Source: Phycisphaeraceae bacterium (lineage in GTDB: Bacteria > Planctomycetota > Phycisphaerae > Phycisphaerales > UBA1924). Taken from it: a stretch of DNA of 64,000 nucleotides. The notes beneath the pieces were generated by a model, which ran no database searches, was not told the origin of the DNA, and saw nothing but the letters and a program-made list of their open reading frames with translations. The first letter of the stretch is position 1, and every line of letters begins with the position of its first letter. This document shows positions 1 to 8,697 of the stretch, piece after piece. Location of the stretch: contig JAHBXK010000001.1 of NCBI GenBank assembly GCA_019636535.1, forward strand, positions 186,001 through 250,000, given 5' to 3'. The translations under genes and the position numbers were made by a program.

Positions 1-2800
1 GGGGTTCGAGGCGGACGACTGCATCGCGACGCTCGTCACGCGGCTTGCGGAGTCGAGCCCGGACGTGCGCGTGCGGATCATCAGCAAGGACAAGGATCTG
101 AAACAGGTTCTGCGGTCGGGAGAGAACGGGGGATCGGTCGAGTTGTTCGACATCCACACGGACGAACTGACGACGGAGGAGAGACTGCGCGAGGAGTTCG
201 GGCTGAGCCCCGCGCAGGTGATCGACATGCTGGCGCTGATGGGGGACAACGTGGACAACGTGCCGGGGGTTGCAGGCGTCGGGCCGAAGACGGCGGCGAA
301 ACTGGTTTCGGAGCACGGGACGCTGGACGGGGTGCTGGACGCTGCGGCCGCGGGGAAGATCAAGGGCAAGATGGGGGAGAAACTCGCGGCGGCGGCGGCG
401 GACCGCGAAGCGCTTCACCTTTCGCGGCGGCTGGTGACTCTGCGGCACGATGTGCCGTTGAAGTTCGAACTGGAATCGGCGCGGTCGGAGCGCGTGCGGC
501 TGGAAGAGTTGATCCCGATTCTGAAGGAACTGGGATTCAACCGGTATCAGGATGAGACGCGGGCGCTGCTGGGCGCGGATGCGCCGGCGGGAGAGATTGC
601 AAGCACGGCCGGGGCCGCGGGCCGGGATGAGAAGTCGAACGCGACGGCGTCGGGCGCTGCGAAGCGTGCGACCGGGCCGGCGGGAACGGACAAGCCGACG
701 GGGTTTGCAACGCTGTTCGATTCGTCGAGCGCTGCGTCGGGCGGATCGGGCGCGGGTGGGACCGCGCCGAGCGCGGATGCTCTGCGTGCGATCGCGGCTT
801 CGGACGGGGAGTATCGGTGCCTGAGAACCCCGGAGGAACTTCGCGCTTTCGTGCGCGAGGCGGTTGACGTGATTCGGAAGGACGATGGGCTCGCGCTGTC
901 GATCGACACGGAGACGACGGGGCTCTCGCCCATGACGTGCCAGTTGTGCGGCGTGTGCCTGTCGTACAAGCCGGGGACGGGGGTGTACGTGCCAGCGCGC
1001 TCGCCGGAGGCCGGTGCGCACATGGACGAGGCAACGGTGCTGGAGATTCTTAGGCCGGTGCTGGAGGATGCCTCGGTCCGGACGTGCGGGCACAACCTGA
1101 AGTACGACCTGATCGTGCTTCGGAACGCGGGCGTTCGGCTGGCGGGGTTCGTGCCGGGCGAGGGGGATGAGTCGGCAACACCGCCGTTCGACTCGATGGT
1201 GGCGTCGTACCTGATCGACGCGACGCGGTCGAGCCATTCGCTGGATGCGCTGGCGATGGCGCTCTTGAACAGGACGAACATCTCGATCAAGGACCTGCTG
1301 GGTCCGTCGACAGGATCGGGGTCGGGACGAACGAGCGCGCGGACGTTCGAGTCGGTGCCGCTGGAGGCGGCGACGCAGTACGCGGCGGAGGACGCGGACG
1401 TGACGCTGCGGCTTCGCGGGGTGATGCTGCCGCAACTGCGGGAACTCGGGCTGACGGGCCTCTTCGAGCGGCTGGAGATGCCGCTGGTGGAGGTGCTGGC
1501 GGAACTGGAGTTCAACGGGGTGCGGGTGGATCGGGCGGAACTGGACCGGCAGCGTGCGCGGCTGCAATCGCGGATCGACGAATTGAAGAAGGAGATCGAC
1601 CGCGACGCGATGGAGTCGATCGGGAGAACCTTCAACCCGGACTCGCCGAAGCAACTGGCGGCTGCGCTTTTCAACAAGCCGGATGCTGCGCCGGGGTCGG
1701 GTGTTTCGGACGGTCCCGGGCTGGGGTTGCGGCCTGTGAAGCGGACGAAGACGGGGTACTCGACGGACGCGGAGGTGCTGGAGCAACTGGCGCAGGACGC
1801 GACGATCACGACGCGGATCCCGGGGTTGATCGTGGAGCACCGGGAACTGACGAAACTGGTGAGCACGTACCTGGTGGCGCTGGCGGAAGCGATCAACCCG
1901 CGGACGGGGCGGGTGCATTCATCGTTCAATCAGACGGTGGCGGTGACGGGGCGGCTTGCGTCGAGCGATCCAAACCTGCAGAACATCCCGATCAGGACGG
2001 ATGTGGGAAGGGAAATCCGGCGGGCGTTTGTGGCGGAGGCGGGGCAGGCGCTGATCTCGGCGGATTACTCGCAGATCGAGTTGAGGCTGCTTGCGCACTT
2101 GTCGCGCGATCCGGCGCTGATTGAGGCGTTCCACCAAGGGGAGGACATTCACACGACGGTGGCCGCGCAGATCGCGGGTGTCTCGCCGGGTGAGGTGACC
2201 AAGAGTCAGCGGTCGGCGGCGAAGATGGTGAACTTCGGGATCGTGTACGGGATCACGCCGTTTGGGCTTGCGCGGCGGCTGGGGGTTTCGAACACGGAGG
2301 CGTCGACGATCATCGACGGGTACAAGAAGCGGTTCGCGGGGATCACGACGTTTTTGCAGGAGTGCGTTGACCAGGCGCAGCGGCATGGATTCGTGCAGAC
2401 GATGCTGGGGCGGCGGCGGGCGATCCCGGACATCGAGTCGAGCAACCCTTCGCGCCGGGCTCTGGCGGATCGAACGGCGATCAACACGGTGGTGCAGGGC
2501 TCGGCCGCGGACCTGATCAAACTGGCGATGGTGGACATCCATCGCGAGTTGGAGCGGGTCAGAGGCGGGGAGGGAGGCGAGGATGGGGCGCTGAGCGGGT
2601 TGCGGATGCTGCTGCAGATCCACGACGAACTGGTGTTCGAGTGCCCGGCCGCGCGGGCGGAAGGGGCGAGGGCTTTCGTCGTGGAGCGGATGGAACGTGC
2701 GGCGTCGGCGTGGAGGACGCCGGACGGCGAGAGATTGACGCTGAGCGTGCCGATCCGCGTGGACGCGTCGATCTCGGAGAACTGGTTCGATGGGAAGTGA
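1..2800 (+). CDS. polA: DNA polymerase I (5' end outside window)
   Basis: This is the C-terminal ~930 residues of DNA polymerase I, which processes Okazaki fragments and fills repair gaps. The reading frame is already open at base 2 (GFEADDCIATL, the 5'-nuclease core), so the true start lies upstream. In order the sequence shows the rest of the 5'-3' exonuclease with its helix-hairpin-helix (GDNVDNVPG, around residue 81 of the visible part), a low-complexity linker, a 3'-5' exonuclease domain, and the polymerase. The proofreading motifs all look intact: DTET near residue 301, HNLKYD, and YAAED. The polymerase motifs are DYSQIELR near residue 688, RSAAKMVNFGIVYG, and HDEL near residue 874. It ends 2 bp before the end of a convergent gene. 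Confidence 0.97.
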   Translation, partial: GFEADDCIATLVTRLAESSPDVRVRIISKDKDLKQVLRSGENGGSVELFDIHTDELTTEERLREEFGLSPAQVIDMLALMGDNVDNVPGVAGVGPKTAAKLVSEHGTLDGVLDAAAAGKIKGKMGEKLAAAAADREALHLSRRLVTLRHDVPLKFELESARSERVRLEELIPILKELGFNRYQDETRALLGADAPAGEIASTAGAAGRDEKSNATASGAAKRATGPAGTDKPTGFATLFDSSSAASGGSGAGGTAPSADALRAIAASDGEYRCLRTPEELRAFVREAVDVIRKDDGLALSIDTETTGLSPMTCQLCGVCLSYKPGTGVYVPARSPEAGAHMDEATVLEILRPVLEDASVRTCGHNLKYDLIVLRNAGVRLAGFVPGEGDESATPPFDSMVASYLIDATRSSHSLDALAMALLNRTNISIKDLLGPSTGSGSGRTSARTFESVPLEAATQYAAEDADVTLRLRGVMLPQLRELGLTGLFERLEMPLVEVLAELEFNGVRVDRAELDRQRARLQSRIDELKKEIDRDAMESIGRTFNPDSPKQLAAALFNKPDAAPGSGVSDGPGLGLRPVKRTKTGYSTDAEVLEQLAQDATITTRIPGLIVEHRELTKLVSTYLVALAEAINPRTGRVHSSFNQTVAVTGRLASSDPNLQNIPIRTDVGREIRRAFVAEAGQALISADYSQIELRLLAHLSRDPALIEAFHQGEDIHTTVAAQIAGVSPGEVTKSQRSAAKMVNFGIVYGITPFGLARRLGVSNTEASTIIDGYKKRFAGITTFLQECVDQAQRHGFVQTMLGRRRAIPDIESSNPSRRALADRTAINTVVQGSAADLIKLAMVDIHRELERVRGGEGGEDGALSGLRMLLQIHDELVFECPAARAEGARAFVVERMERAASAWRTPDGERLTLSVPIRVDASISENWFDGK

Positions 2801-2802
2801 GG

Positions 2803-3432
2803 TCAGGCGCGGAAGAAGGCTTCAGCGCGGGGCGGCTGGTAGACGCCGCCGGGGAGGTTGAGGGCGCTGCGCAGGAGCGTGGTGGCCGCGAGGAGGAGGT
2901 CGGCGGGGCGCGGGTCGGGGGAGGTTGGGGCGTCGTGAGAATTGTCGAGGAGGATCGTGACGCGCAGCCAAGGCATGCCGTCGGGATCGGGCGCTCCGTC
3001 GAGGTGGAGGAGGGTGGCGGCGTCGGCGTGATCGGTGCTTGAGGTGAAGGGGAGGTGTGAGAGGCGGTGTTGGATCGCGCGGCGAGAGAGGAGCCGGCAC
3101 TCGCGAGGGTGGGGCTCGGTGCCGATCGATAGGATGAGGTGCGCCTCAGCATGGGAGCGGCCAGCGCTGTTGAGCGTGGCGCGGACTTCGAGGTGTGATG
3201 AGGTGATCGAGGTCGTGCCGATGCTTGCGAGTTCCGGGAGACCGTCGAGCGCTCCAGCGGAGCGGAGCGCACCGGGATCGATCTCCCATGCGATGCGGAG
3301 CGCGGCGGGGAGGGCGAGTTGAGGTGTGCGAGGCCGGGTGAGCGCGAGGGAGGGGACTTGCGCAACGTGCAACGCCGACGGGGCGTTGCGCCCGGACCAT
3401 CCGCGAGAGGGATTCGTGGCGTGCGTGCTCAC
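2803..3432 (-). CDS. hypothetical protein downstream of a GbsR-type regulator
   Basis: A 209-residue protein of no family I recognise. It starts 9 bp after the stop of the GbsR-like regulator on the same strand, so the two are probably one transcript. The sequence is rich in Ala, Leu, Ser and Pro, with no signal peptide, membrane segment or clear motif. Several other frames are open here because of the high GC. I chose this one because it abuts both neighbours cleanly and has a balanced amino-acid composition, whereas the alternatives are Arg/Pro/Ser-rich. The function is unknown; the position suggests it may be controlled by, or work with, the regulator. Confidence 0.55.
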   Translation of the reverse strand: MSTHATNPSRGWSGRNAPSALHVAQVPSLALTRPRTPQLALPAALRIAWEIDPGALRSAGALDGLPELASIGTTSITSSHLEVRATLNSAGRSHAEAHLILSIGTEPHPRECRLLSRRAIQHRLSHLPFTSSTDHADAATLLHLDGAPDPDGMPWLRVTILLDNSHDAPTSPDPRPADLLLAATTLLRSALNLPGGVYQPPRAEAFFRA

Positions 3433-3441
3433 GGCGGAACC

Positions 3442-4050
3442 TCAGACCAGTTTGCTCAGGAGGGAGGCCGCAACGCGGAGTCCCTTGCCCTCCGCGCCGA
3501 CGAAACGCTCGGCGAGGCGGTCGATCGTTTGGATGAGTTCGAGCATGTCGTCGAGCCGGCGGTTGTGGGCGTCGAGTTCGGACTGGGTGACGGGGCGGTC
3601 GGTCTCGTGGACGTCGCTCGAGGGTGTGAAGCGGACCAGACCGATGGGCTGGTGGGTTCGGTCGCGGACTTCGTGGAGGGTGGTGAGGAGGGGGTGGATC
3701 TCGCGGCGGAGGCGCTCGCGGATGACCTTGCGCGAGAGCGCCCAGACGTCGGACTCGGCCTGGAAGTACTCCTTGCGGTCGCCGCGACGGTGGACGCGAG
3801 CGACGAGGCCCCACTCGACGAGGGAGCGGAGGGACATGCTGGCGTTGCCGCGGCTGATGCGGAGCCTGCCCATGACCTGGTCGGTGTTGAGGGGCTCTGA
3901 GGTGATGAAGAGCAGGGCGAAGACCTCGGCCATGGTGCGTGAGACACCCCAAGCCGGCCCCATCTGTCCCCACGCGGCGATGAACTGATCGCGGACGGCC
4001 TCGAAGTCGTCGCGGGAGATGGGAGGCGGAACGGGTCGCTGGCGTGGCAT
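3442..4050 (-). CDS. GbsR/MarR-family transcriptional regulator
   Basis: A 202-residue winged-helix regulator of the GbsR type. The region GVSRTMAEVFALLFITSEPL, then LRISRGNASMSLRSL and the wing VHRRGDRKEYF, is the typical GbsR DNA-binding core (about residues 40-105). A helical C-terminal part (DDMLELIQTIDRLAERF) probably dimerises. The start is taken at the ATG at 4050 (MPRQRPVPPPISRDDFE). An upstream GTG would add 15 residues with no homology signal. GbsR proteins control osmoprotectant genes in Bacillus, but relatives have varied targets, so no ligand is proposed. It is divergent from lpxA, with a 157-bp shared promoter region, and leads the short operon with the downstream hypothetical gene. 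Confidence 0.8.
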   Translation of the reverse strand: MPRQRPVPPPISRDDFEAVRDQFIAAWGQMGPAWGVSRTMAEVFALLFITSEPLNTDQVMGRLRISRGNASMSLRSLVEWGLVARVHRRGDRKEYFQAESDVWALSRKVIRERLRREIHPLLTTLHEVRDRTHQPIGLVRFTPSSDVHETDRPVTQSELDAHNRRLDDMLELIQTIDRLAERFVGAEGKGLRVAASLLSKLV

Positions 4051-4207
4051 GGTGATAGAAAGGTATCGTGTGGCGGGCGCGCGGGCAACAGACATTTCAG
4101 AAAGTTCTGAAAGTTTTGGCTGACGGTTGTTATTTGTTTGGGTGGGACTCGGGGCGGAAACGGGAGGGCGGATGCGCCGGCGCGGGGTGGGCAGTACGAT
4201 CGGCCCT

Positions 4208-5071
4208 ATGCCGAACGTTCATCCGACCGCGCTGGTCTCGCCGCAGGCCGTTCTCGCTGAGGACGCGGAGGTTGGACCGTGGTGCGTGCTGCTCGGTCGG
4301 GTGGTGCTGGGCGCGGGGGTGCGGCTGCACGGGAACAACTATGTGCAGGGGACGGGCGGGCCGGTGGAGATCGGCGCGGGAACGCAGGTGTATCCGTTCG
4401 CGTGCATCGGGTATGAGCCGCAGGATTACAAGTTCAAGCCGGGCTCACCGACGGCGGGGGTTCGGATCGGGAAGGAGTGCCTGATTCGCGAGCACGCGAC
4501 GGTTCACGCGGCGAGCAACACGGAGCACCCGACGACGCTGGGGGACCGGGTGTTCCTGATGGTCTCGACGCACGTGGCGCACGACTGCATGATCGGTGAT
4601 CGCGTGGTGATGGTGAACGGGGCGGGGATCGCGGGGCACGGGCGGATCGAGAGCGACGTGACGCTCGGCGGGAACGCGGTGATCCACCAGCACTGTCGGC
4701 TGGGGAGGCTGGTGATGATGTCGGGGGACTGCGCGGTGTCGCTGGACGTGCCGCCGTTCTGTACGGTGAACGAACGGAACCGGATCGGCGGGTTGAACCT
4801 GGTCGGGCTGAGACGGAGCGGGATGCCGGCCGCGCAGATCGGTGCGCTGCGGGTTGCGTTTCGGGACCTGCTGAGGAACCCGATGCCGCGGTCGGAGGTG
4901 GTGCGGGAGTTGCGCGAGCGGGCGGCGGCGGACGGAGCCTCAGCGCCCGCGCTGACGGAACTGGCGGACTTCATCGAGGCGAGCAAACGCGGGATCACGC
5001 CGGGGATGGGCAAGCCGGCGCGCGGCTCGGTGGGGGCGGGCGCGGGCGTGAGCGGCGAAGGGGAGATGTAA
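4208..5071 (+). CDS. lpxA: acyl-ACP--UDP-N-acetylglucosamine O-acyltransferase
   Basis: A 287-residue left-handed beta-helix acyltransferase, the first step of lipid A synthesis in the cytoplasm. It opens with the typical LpxA start MPNVHPTALVSPQAVLAEDA and continues with hexapeptide-repeat turns (VEIGAGTQVYPFACIG, VTLGGNAVIHQHCRLG). The central segment IREHATVHAAS, then STHVAHDCMIGD, matches the LpxA active-site region, with the catalytic His expected in VAHDC. The C-terminal helical domain begins around NRIGGLNLVGLRRSG. The ATG at 4208 was chosen because homology starts there. The gene stands alone, without lpxD, fabZ or lpxB next to it. It supports an LPS-bearing outer membrane. Confidence 0.92.
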   Translation: MPNVHPTALVSPQAVLAEDAEVGPWCVLLGRVVLGAGVRLHGNNYVQGTGGPVEIGAGTQVYPFACIGYEPQDYKFKPGSPTAGVRIGKECLIREHATVHAASNTEHPTTLGDRVFLMVSTHVAHDCMIGDRVVMVNGAGIAGHGRIESDVTLGGNAVIHQHCRLGRLVMMSGDCAVSLDVPPFCTVNERNRIGGLNLVGLRRSGMPAAQIGALRVAFRDLLRNPMPRSEVVRELRERAAADGASAPALTELADFIEASKRGITPGMGKPARGSVGAGAGVSGEGEM

Positions 5072-5100
5072 GGGAGGCGGGCGCAGCGAGAGGCGAGGGA

Positions 5101-6075
5101 TCAGTACGCCAGGCACTGGCCGATGGCCTCGCCGATGCGTTTGGCGTCGGGGAGGTACTCGAGTTCGAGTTTGTAGTAGGGCATGACGGTGTCGAAGCCG
5201 CAGACGCGCTGGACCGGCGCTTCGAGGTGGAGGAAGCAGCGCTCCTGGATGATCGTGGCGATTTCGGCGCCCATGCCGCAGGTCTTGGGCGCTTCGTGGA
5301 CGATGACGCAGCGGCCGGTCTTCTCGACGCTCGCGGCGATGGTGTCGGCGTCGATGGGGTAGATGGTGCGGAGGTCGATCAATTCCGCGCTGACGTCCTC
5401 GGGCAACTGATCGATGGCCTCGAGGCACTGCACGACCGAAGCGCCCCACGACACGACGGTGAGGTCGGTTCCCTCGGTGACGATCTTGGCCTGGCCGATG
5501 GGGACGGTGTACTCGTCCTCGGGCACTTCCTCTCGGAAGGCGCGGTAGATGCGCTTGGGCTCGAAGAAGAGGACCGGGTCGGGGTCGCGGATGGCGGAGA
5601 TGAGCATGCCCTTGGCGTCGTAGGGCGTGCTGGGCATGACGACCTTGAGGCCGGGCGTGTGGGCGTAGATCGCCTCGGGCGAGTCGGAGTGGAGTTCCGG
5701 GGCGTGGATGCCGCCGCCAACGGGGACGCGGATGGTGAGCGGCACGGTGATGGCGCCGCGGGTGCGTGTGCGGAAGCGTGCGGCGTGGTTGACGAGTTGG
5801 TCGTACGCCGGGCCGAGGAAGCCCTCGAACTGGATCTCGGGGATGGGGCGCATGCCGGCCATGGCCAGGCCGATGGCGGTGCCCATGATGCCGGACTCGG
5901 CGAGGGGCGTGTCGACAACGCGATCAGCGCCGAAGCGGGCCTGGAGACCTTCGGTGACGCGGAAGACGCCGCCGTTCTTGCCGACGTCTTCACCGAGGAT
6001 CACGACGCGCGAGTCGGCCTCCATCTCCTGGGTGAGGGCAAGGTTGATGGCTTGGACGAGGGTGAGGTTGGCCAT
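5101..6075 (-). CDS. pdhB: 2-oxoacid (pyruvate) dehydrogenase E1 beta subunit
   Basis: A 324-residue E1 beta subunit, the usual family length. It forms the heterotetrameric thiamin-diphosphate decarboxylase with E1 alpha. Visible hallmarks are ILGEDVGKNGGVFRVTEGL near the N terminus, DTPLAESGIMGTAIGLAMAG, EIQFEGFLGPAYDQL, and the transketolase C-terminal domain (DLRTIYPIDADTIAASVEKTG). E1 beta of pyruvate and of branched-chain 2-oxoacid dehydrogenases cannot be told apart securely by eye. The partner E1 alpha lies at 7469-8587 on the same strand, but the pair is separated by about 1.4 kb holding a lipoprotein and a toxin-antitoxin pair. E2 and E3 are not in the window. Confidence 0.9.
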   Translation of the reverse strand: MANLTLVQAINLALTQEMEADSRVVILGEDVGKNGGVFRVTEGLQARFGADRVVDTPLAESGIMGTAIGLAMAGMRPIPEIQFEGFLGPAYDQLVNHAARFRTRTRGAITVPLTIRVPVGGGIHAPELHSDSPEAIYAHTPGLKVVMPSTPYDAKGMLISAIRDPDPVLFFEPKRIYRAFREEVPEDEYTVPIGQAKIVTEGTDLTVVSWGASVVQCLEAIDQLPEDVSAELIDLRTIYPIDADTIAASVEKTGRCVIVHEAPKTCGMGAEIATIIQERCFLHLEAPVQRVCGFDTVMPYYKLELEYLPDAKRIGEAIGQCLAY

Positions 6076-6112
6076 GATGTGGTACCTGGGTCAGATCGCT
6101 TCGAGAGAAGAC

Positions 6113-6140
6113 ACTTCACCACCGAGACGCAGAGGGCACC
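6113..6140 (-). repeat. fragment of dispersed ACCACCGAG..GCACC repeat
   Basis: A short intergenic stretch containing CACCACCGAGACGCAGAG followed by GGCACC. It resembles parts of the larger repeats at 30529-30605, 32906-32990 and 34232-34262. It sits just upstream of pdhB, at the edge of the accessory genes that split the E1 operon. Confidence 0.4.
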
Positions 6141-6167
6141 GATACGGGAGAATCGATCGGAGCGAGT

Positions 6168-6668
6168 TTATGCGTCGGGATCGACCGGGGTCGCGAACCG
6201 GATCAGGTCGACAATGCGGCGGCGTGTGGCCTCACAATGATCGACCACCGTAGCGACACCTCCCCACGGGTGCTTGCCCAAGTGGGGTCGATAGTCGGCT
6301 GTGACCGAGACAGTCCACTCTGAGTGCCCCGCGTCACGGAACGGCCGAGTGCGGATGCTGATCTCGATGCGTGATCCGCTGCCGACTGGAGCGGCGTCTT
6401 TGAACCGATCCGACGACAGCGTGGCCGAGAGACCGCTCGATTCTCTGCTCGACGTGGCGGGACGGACGAGGTTGAAGCCGGCGATGCGCAGATCTTCGCG
6501 GATTGTGGCGAGCGTCGCGTTGATGTTCGCACCTTGACTGTCGATGGGCAGCACGAGCGTCGTTCGATCCGAGTACACGGTTGTTGCGCCGTGTCGTTCG
6601 GTGGAGCAAGCGCCGAAGACTACCATCGCTATGACGAGCACACACACGATGTTCGCTCTTATCGCCAT
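6168..6668 (-). CDS. predicted lipoprotein, unknown function
   Basis: A 166-residue predicted lipoprotein. The ATG at 6668 gives a signal sequence with a hydrophobic core and the lipobox VFGAC (Cys21), so the mature protein should be lipid-anchored in the cell envelope. The rest (TLVLPIDSQGANINATLATIREDLRIAGF, then a C-terminal part with ADYRPHLGKHPWGG) matches no family I recognise. A longer in-frame start exists 20 codons upstream but would bury the signal sequence. It lies between pdhB and the DUF433/DUF5615 pair, on the same strand as all three. Confidence 0.65.
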   Translation of the reverse strand: MAIRANIVCVLVIAMVVFGACSTERHGATTVYSDRTTLVLPIDSQGANINATLATIREDLRIAGFNLVRPATSSRESSGLSATLSSDRFKDAAPVGSGSRIEISIRTRPFRDAGHSEWTVSVTADYRPHLGKHPWGGVATVVDHCEATRRRIVDLIRFATPVDPDA

Positions 6669-6884
6669 GGTTCGCTTCCTTCCGGGTACGAGTACGATCA
6701 CCATCGGGCCAGATCTCTCCGGACGCATTCGACCATCGCCGGCGGACTCGCTCCACTATGCGTGAAGGTGCGGAGTCGAACAGTGTCAAGCGTCGATCGA
6801 ACGCTCAGGCTGGTACACTCGCACCCGACCGGGTTGAACGATCCAGATGTGCCCGTCCGGCCCCGGGAGCAGCCGATCTCCTGA

Positions 6885-7196
6885 CTATTCACGCTCGCGA
6901 TCGGCCAGGGCGTCCCGCAGCGTTTCCACCAACAACAGGATGGCCGCTCGATCGTTTCTGGCTGCGAGCCGGAGGAGCACCACGCCCCGATGCTCGGCGG
7001 GCGGGTAAAGCAGTGGGTTTGCGAACTCGGCGTCGAGCGTGACAAGGCATCGCGCGTCGTCGCGGCAACGTTCGAGCAGTCTCGCATCGCTCCAGCCGAA
7101 CAAACCCTGCTCCGCAACCGAGCATGCGTCGTATCCGGCCGCGGTGAGGACGGCGAGCGCGGAGACGCCGAGGTTCTCATCGCACTCGAATCTCAA
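6885..7196 (-). CDS. DUF5615 PIN-like putative toxin
   Basis: A 103-residue DUF5615 (PIN-like) protein, the presumed RNase toxin of a DUF433/DUF5615 toxin-antitoxin pair. The start is a TTG at 7196, giving LRFECDENLG, the characteristic beginning of the family with its first acidic residues. Further acidic residues follow in WSDARLLERCRDDARCLVTLDAEFAN, where the second Asp pair of the PIN-like site is expected. The TTG overlaps the TGA of the upstream DUF433 gene (TTGA, 7193-7196), so translation is coupled. RNase activity is inferred from the fold family; no activity is shown by the sequence alone. Confidence 0.8.
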   Translation of the reverse strand: MRFECDENLGVSALAVLTAAGYDACSVAEQGLFGWSDARLLERCRDDARCLVTLDAEFANPLLYPPAEHRGVVLLRLAARNDRAAILLLVETLRDALADRERE

Positions 7197-7441
7197 GCGG
7201 GCTTCCTGAGTGGAAGATCGACGTATCGCTCGCGGCTCATTTCGGAGCCGTAGGCGATGCAGGCCAGAATGTCGTCGCGGACGAGTTGAGGGTAATCGTG
7301 GAGGATGTCGTCGATCGACATTCCTGACGCGAGCATGTCGAGAATGAGCGACACCCATATCCGATGCCCTCGGATGCAGGGCTTACCGAAGCACACGGTG
7401 GGATCGACGGAGATGCGGTTCAACAGTTGCGGGTTGGCCAT
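7193..7441 (-). CDS. DUF433 putative antitoxin
   Basis: An 82-residue DUF433 protein, a small winged-helix family usually found immediately upstream of DUF5615 genes. Recognisable features are ISVDPTVCFGKPCIRGHRIWV and the helical segment GMSIDDILHDYPQLVRDDIL. It probably binds DNA and neutralises the downstream PIN-like protein. It starts at ATG 7441, only 27 bp after the stop of pdhA, so it may be expressed from the E1 alpha promoter rather than its own. That is an odd location for a stability or defence module. Confidence 0.8.
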   Translation of the reverse strand: MANPQLLNRISVDPTVCFGKPCIRGHRIWVSLILDMLASGMSIDDILHDYPQLVRDDILACIAYGSEMSRERYVDLPLRKPA

Positions 7442-7468
7442 GATGCTGAACTCCTTCGACCGATCCGA

Positions 7469-8587
7469 TCAACGTCGCTCGGCTTCCAGACCGGCCTGCT
7501 CGGGCTTTTGTCCGAGGCTGCTGGTGCGGAGCGTGCGCTTCTGCGTTTCGAGTTCTGGATCGATCGTCTCGAAGGTGTAGTCGAAGATGTCGTCGATGCT
7601 GGGGCTCTCTATTCCCTCGGCGTTGCGAACGACCTCGGCGACGATGACCTTGGCGCGGTCTTCGATCTCCTGCTGCCGCGTGTCGTTCCAGAGGCCCTTG
7701 CCTTCGAGGTACTTGCGCGTGCGGATGATCGGGTCTTTGGCGCGCCAACTGGCGACCTCGGCCTCGTCGCGGTAGCGGCGGGCGTCGTCCGCAGTGGTGT
7801 GGTCGCCCAGCCGGTACGTCACCGCCTCGATCAGCGTGACCCCGCCGCCGCTGCGGGCGCGGGAGAGGGCGTCCTTGCTGGCCTTGTACACCGCGAAGAG
7901 GTCGTTGCCGTCGACCTGGATCGCGTGGGCGCCGTAGGCGATGGCCTTCTGCGCCACCGTCTCGGAGTTCATCTGGATCTCGCGCGGGACGCTGATGGCC
8001 CATTGGTTGTTCTGGCAGAAGAACACCACCGGCACGTTCAGCGTCGTGGCAAAGTTCATCGCCTCGTGGAAGTCGCCCTCGCTGGTGGCGCCGTCGCCGA
8101 AGTAGGTGATGACGGCGCGGTCTTCCTTTCGCAACTTGAAGGCCCAGGCCATGCCGGTGGCGTGGAGCATCTGGGTGCCGATGGGGATGGAGATCGGGGT
8201 GACGTTGACTCCCTCGGGGATCTGGTTGCCGCGTTCGTCGCCCATCCAGTGGAGCAGGATCTTCTCCATCGGCAGGCCGTGGAGGAAGAGCGCTGCGTTC
8301 TCGCGGTAGCAGGGGACGAGCCAGTCCTTGCCCTTTCTTGCTGCGAAGCCGGAACCGAGGGCTGCGGCCTCCTGCCCCTTGTTCTGCGGGTAGGTGCCCA
8401 TGCGGCCGGAGCGCTGAAGTTTGAAGGCGACTTCGTCGAGGTGGCGGCAGATGTTCATCTGCTCGTAGAGAAAGACGACCTGCTCGTCGGTGAGCGTGTC
8501 CTTCGCTAGCTTTTCGTCGAGAACGCCGTTCTCGTCGAGGATCTGGAGGTGGTCGATCTGGGCCTTGAAGACGGTCCGGATGGGCAT
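7469..8587 (-). CDS. pdhA: 2-oxoacid (pyruvate) dehydrogenase E1 alpha subunit
   Basis: A 372-residue E1 alpha subunit. The thiamin-diphosphate motif is clear: GDGATSEGDFHEAMNFA, then VVFFCQNNQWAIS, giving GDG at the start and NN at the end. Other signatures are the substrate-side segments GTYPQNKGQEAAALGSG and IGTQMLHATGMAWAFK, and YRLGDHTTADD, matching the phosphorylation-loop region of the family. The ATG at 8587 is preceded six bases away by GGAGG, which decides the start over a GTG or TTG further upstream. It is the first gene of a minus-strand series that runs into DUF433/DUF5615, a lipoprotein and then pdhB. Confidence 0.92.
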   Translation of the reverse strand: MPIRTVFKAQIDHLQILDENGVLDEKLAKDTLTDEQVVFLYEQMNICRHLDEVAFKLQRSGRMGTYPQNKGQEAAALGSGFAARKGKDWLVPCYRENAALFLHGLPMEKILLHWMGDERGNQIPEGVNVTPISIPIGTQMLHATGMAWAFKLRKEDRAVITYFGDGATSEGDFHEAMNFATTLNVPVVFFCQNNQWAISVPREIQMNSETVAQKAIAYGAHAIQVDGNDLFAVYKASKDALSRARSGGGVTLIEAVTYRLGDHTTADDARRYRDEAEVASWRAKDPIIRTRKYLEGKGLWNDTRQQEIEDRAKVIVAEVVRNAEGIESPSIDDIFDYTFETIDPELETQKRTLRTSSLGQKPEQAGLEAERR

Positions 8588-8697
8588 GGGGACCTCCTGA
8601 GAGACAGGGAGCAATGAGCGGACGGCCCGACGACACCGGGCGAACTTGGCGCTCGGTCGGGTGTGAGACTAGGTTATGCCGAGCGTGCGGGAGAGGC

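Noticed and set aside
2641-4088. Alternative frames of the region after polA as additional genes
   Set aside because: They are Arg/Ser/Pro-rich shadows of the regulator and its downstream gene; none shows a domain.
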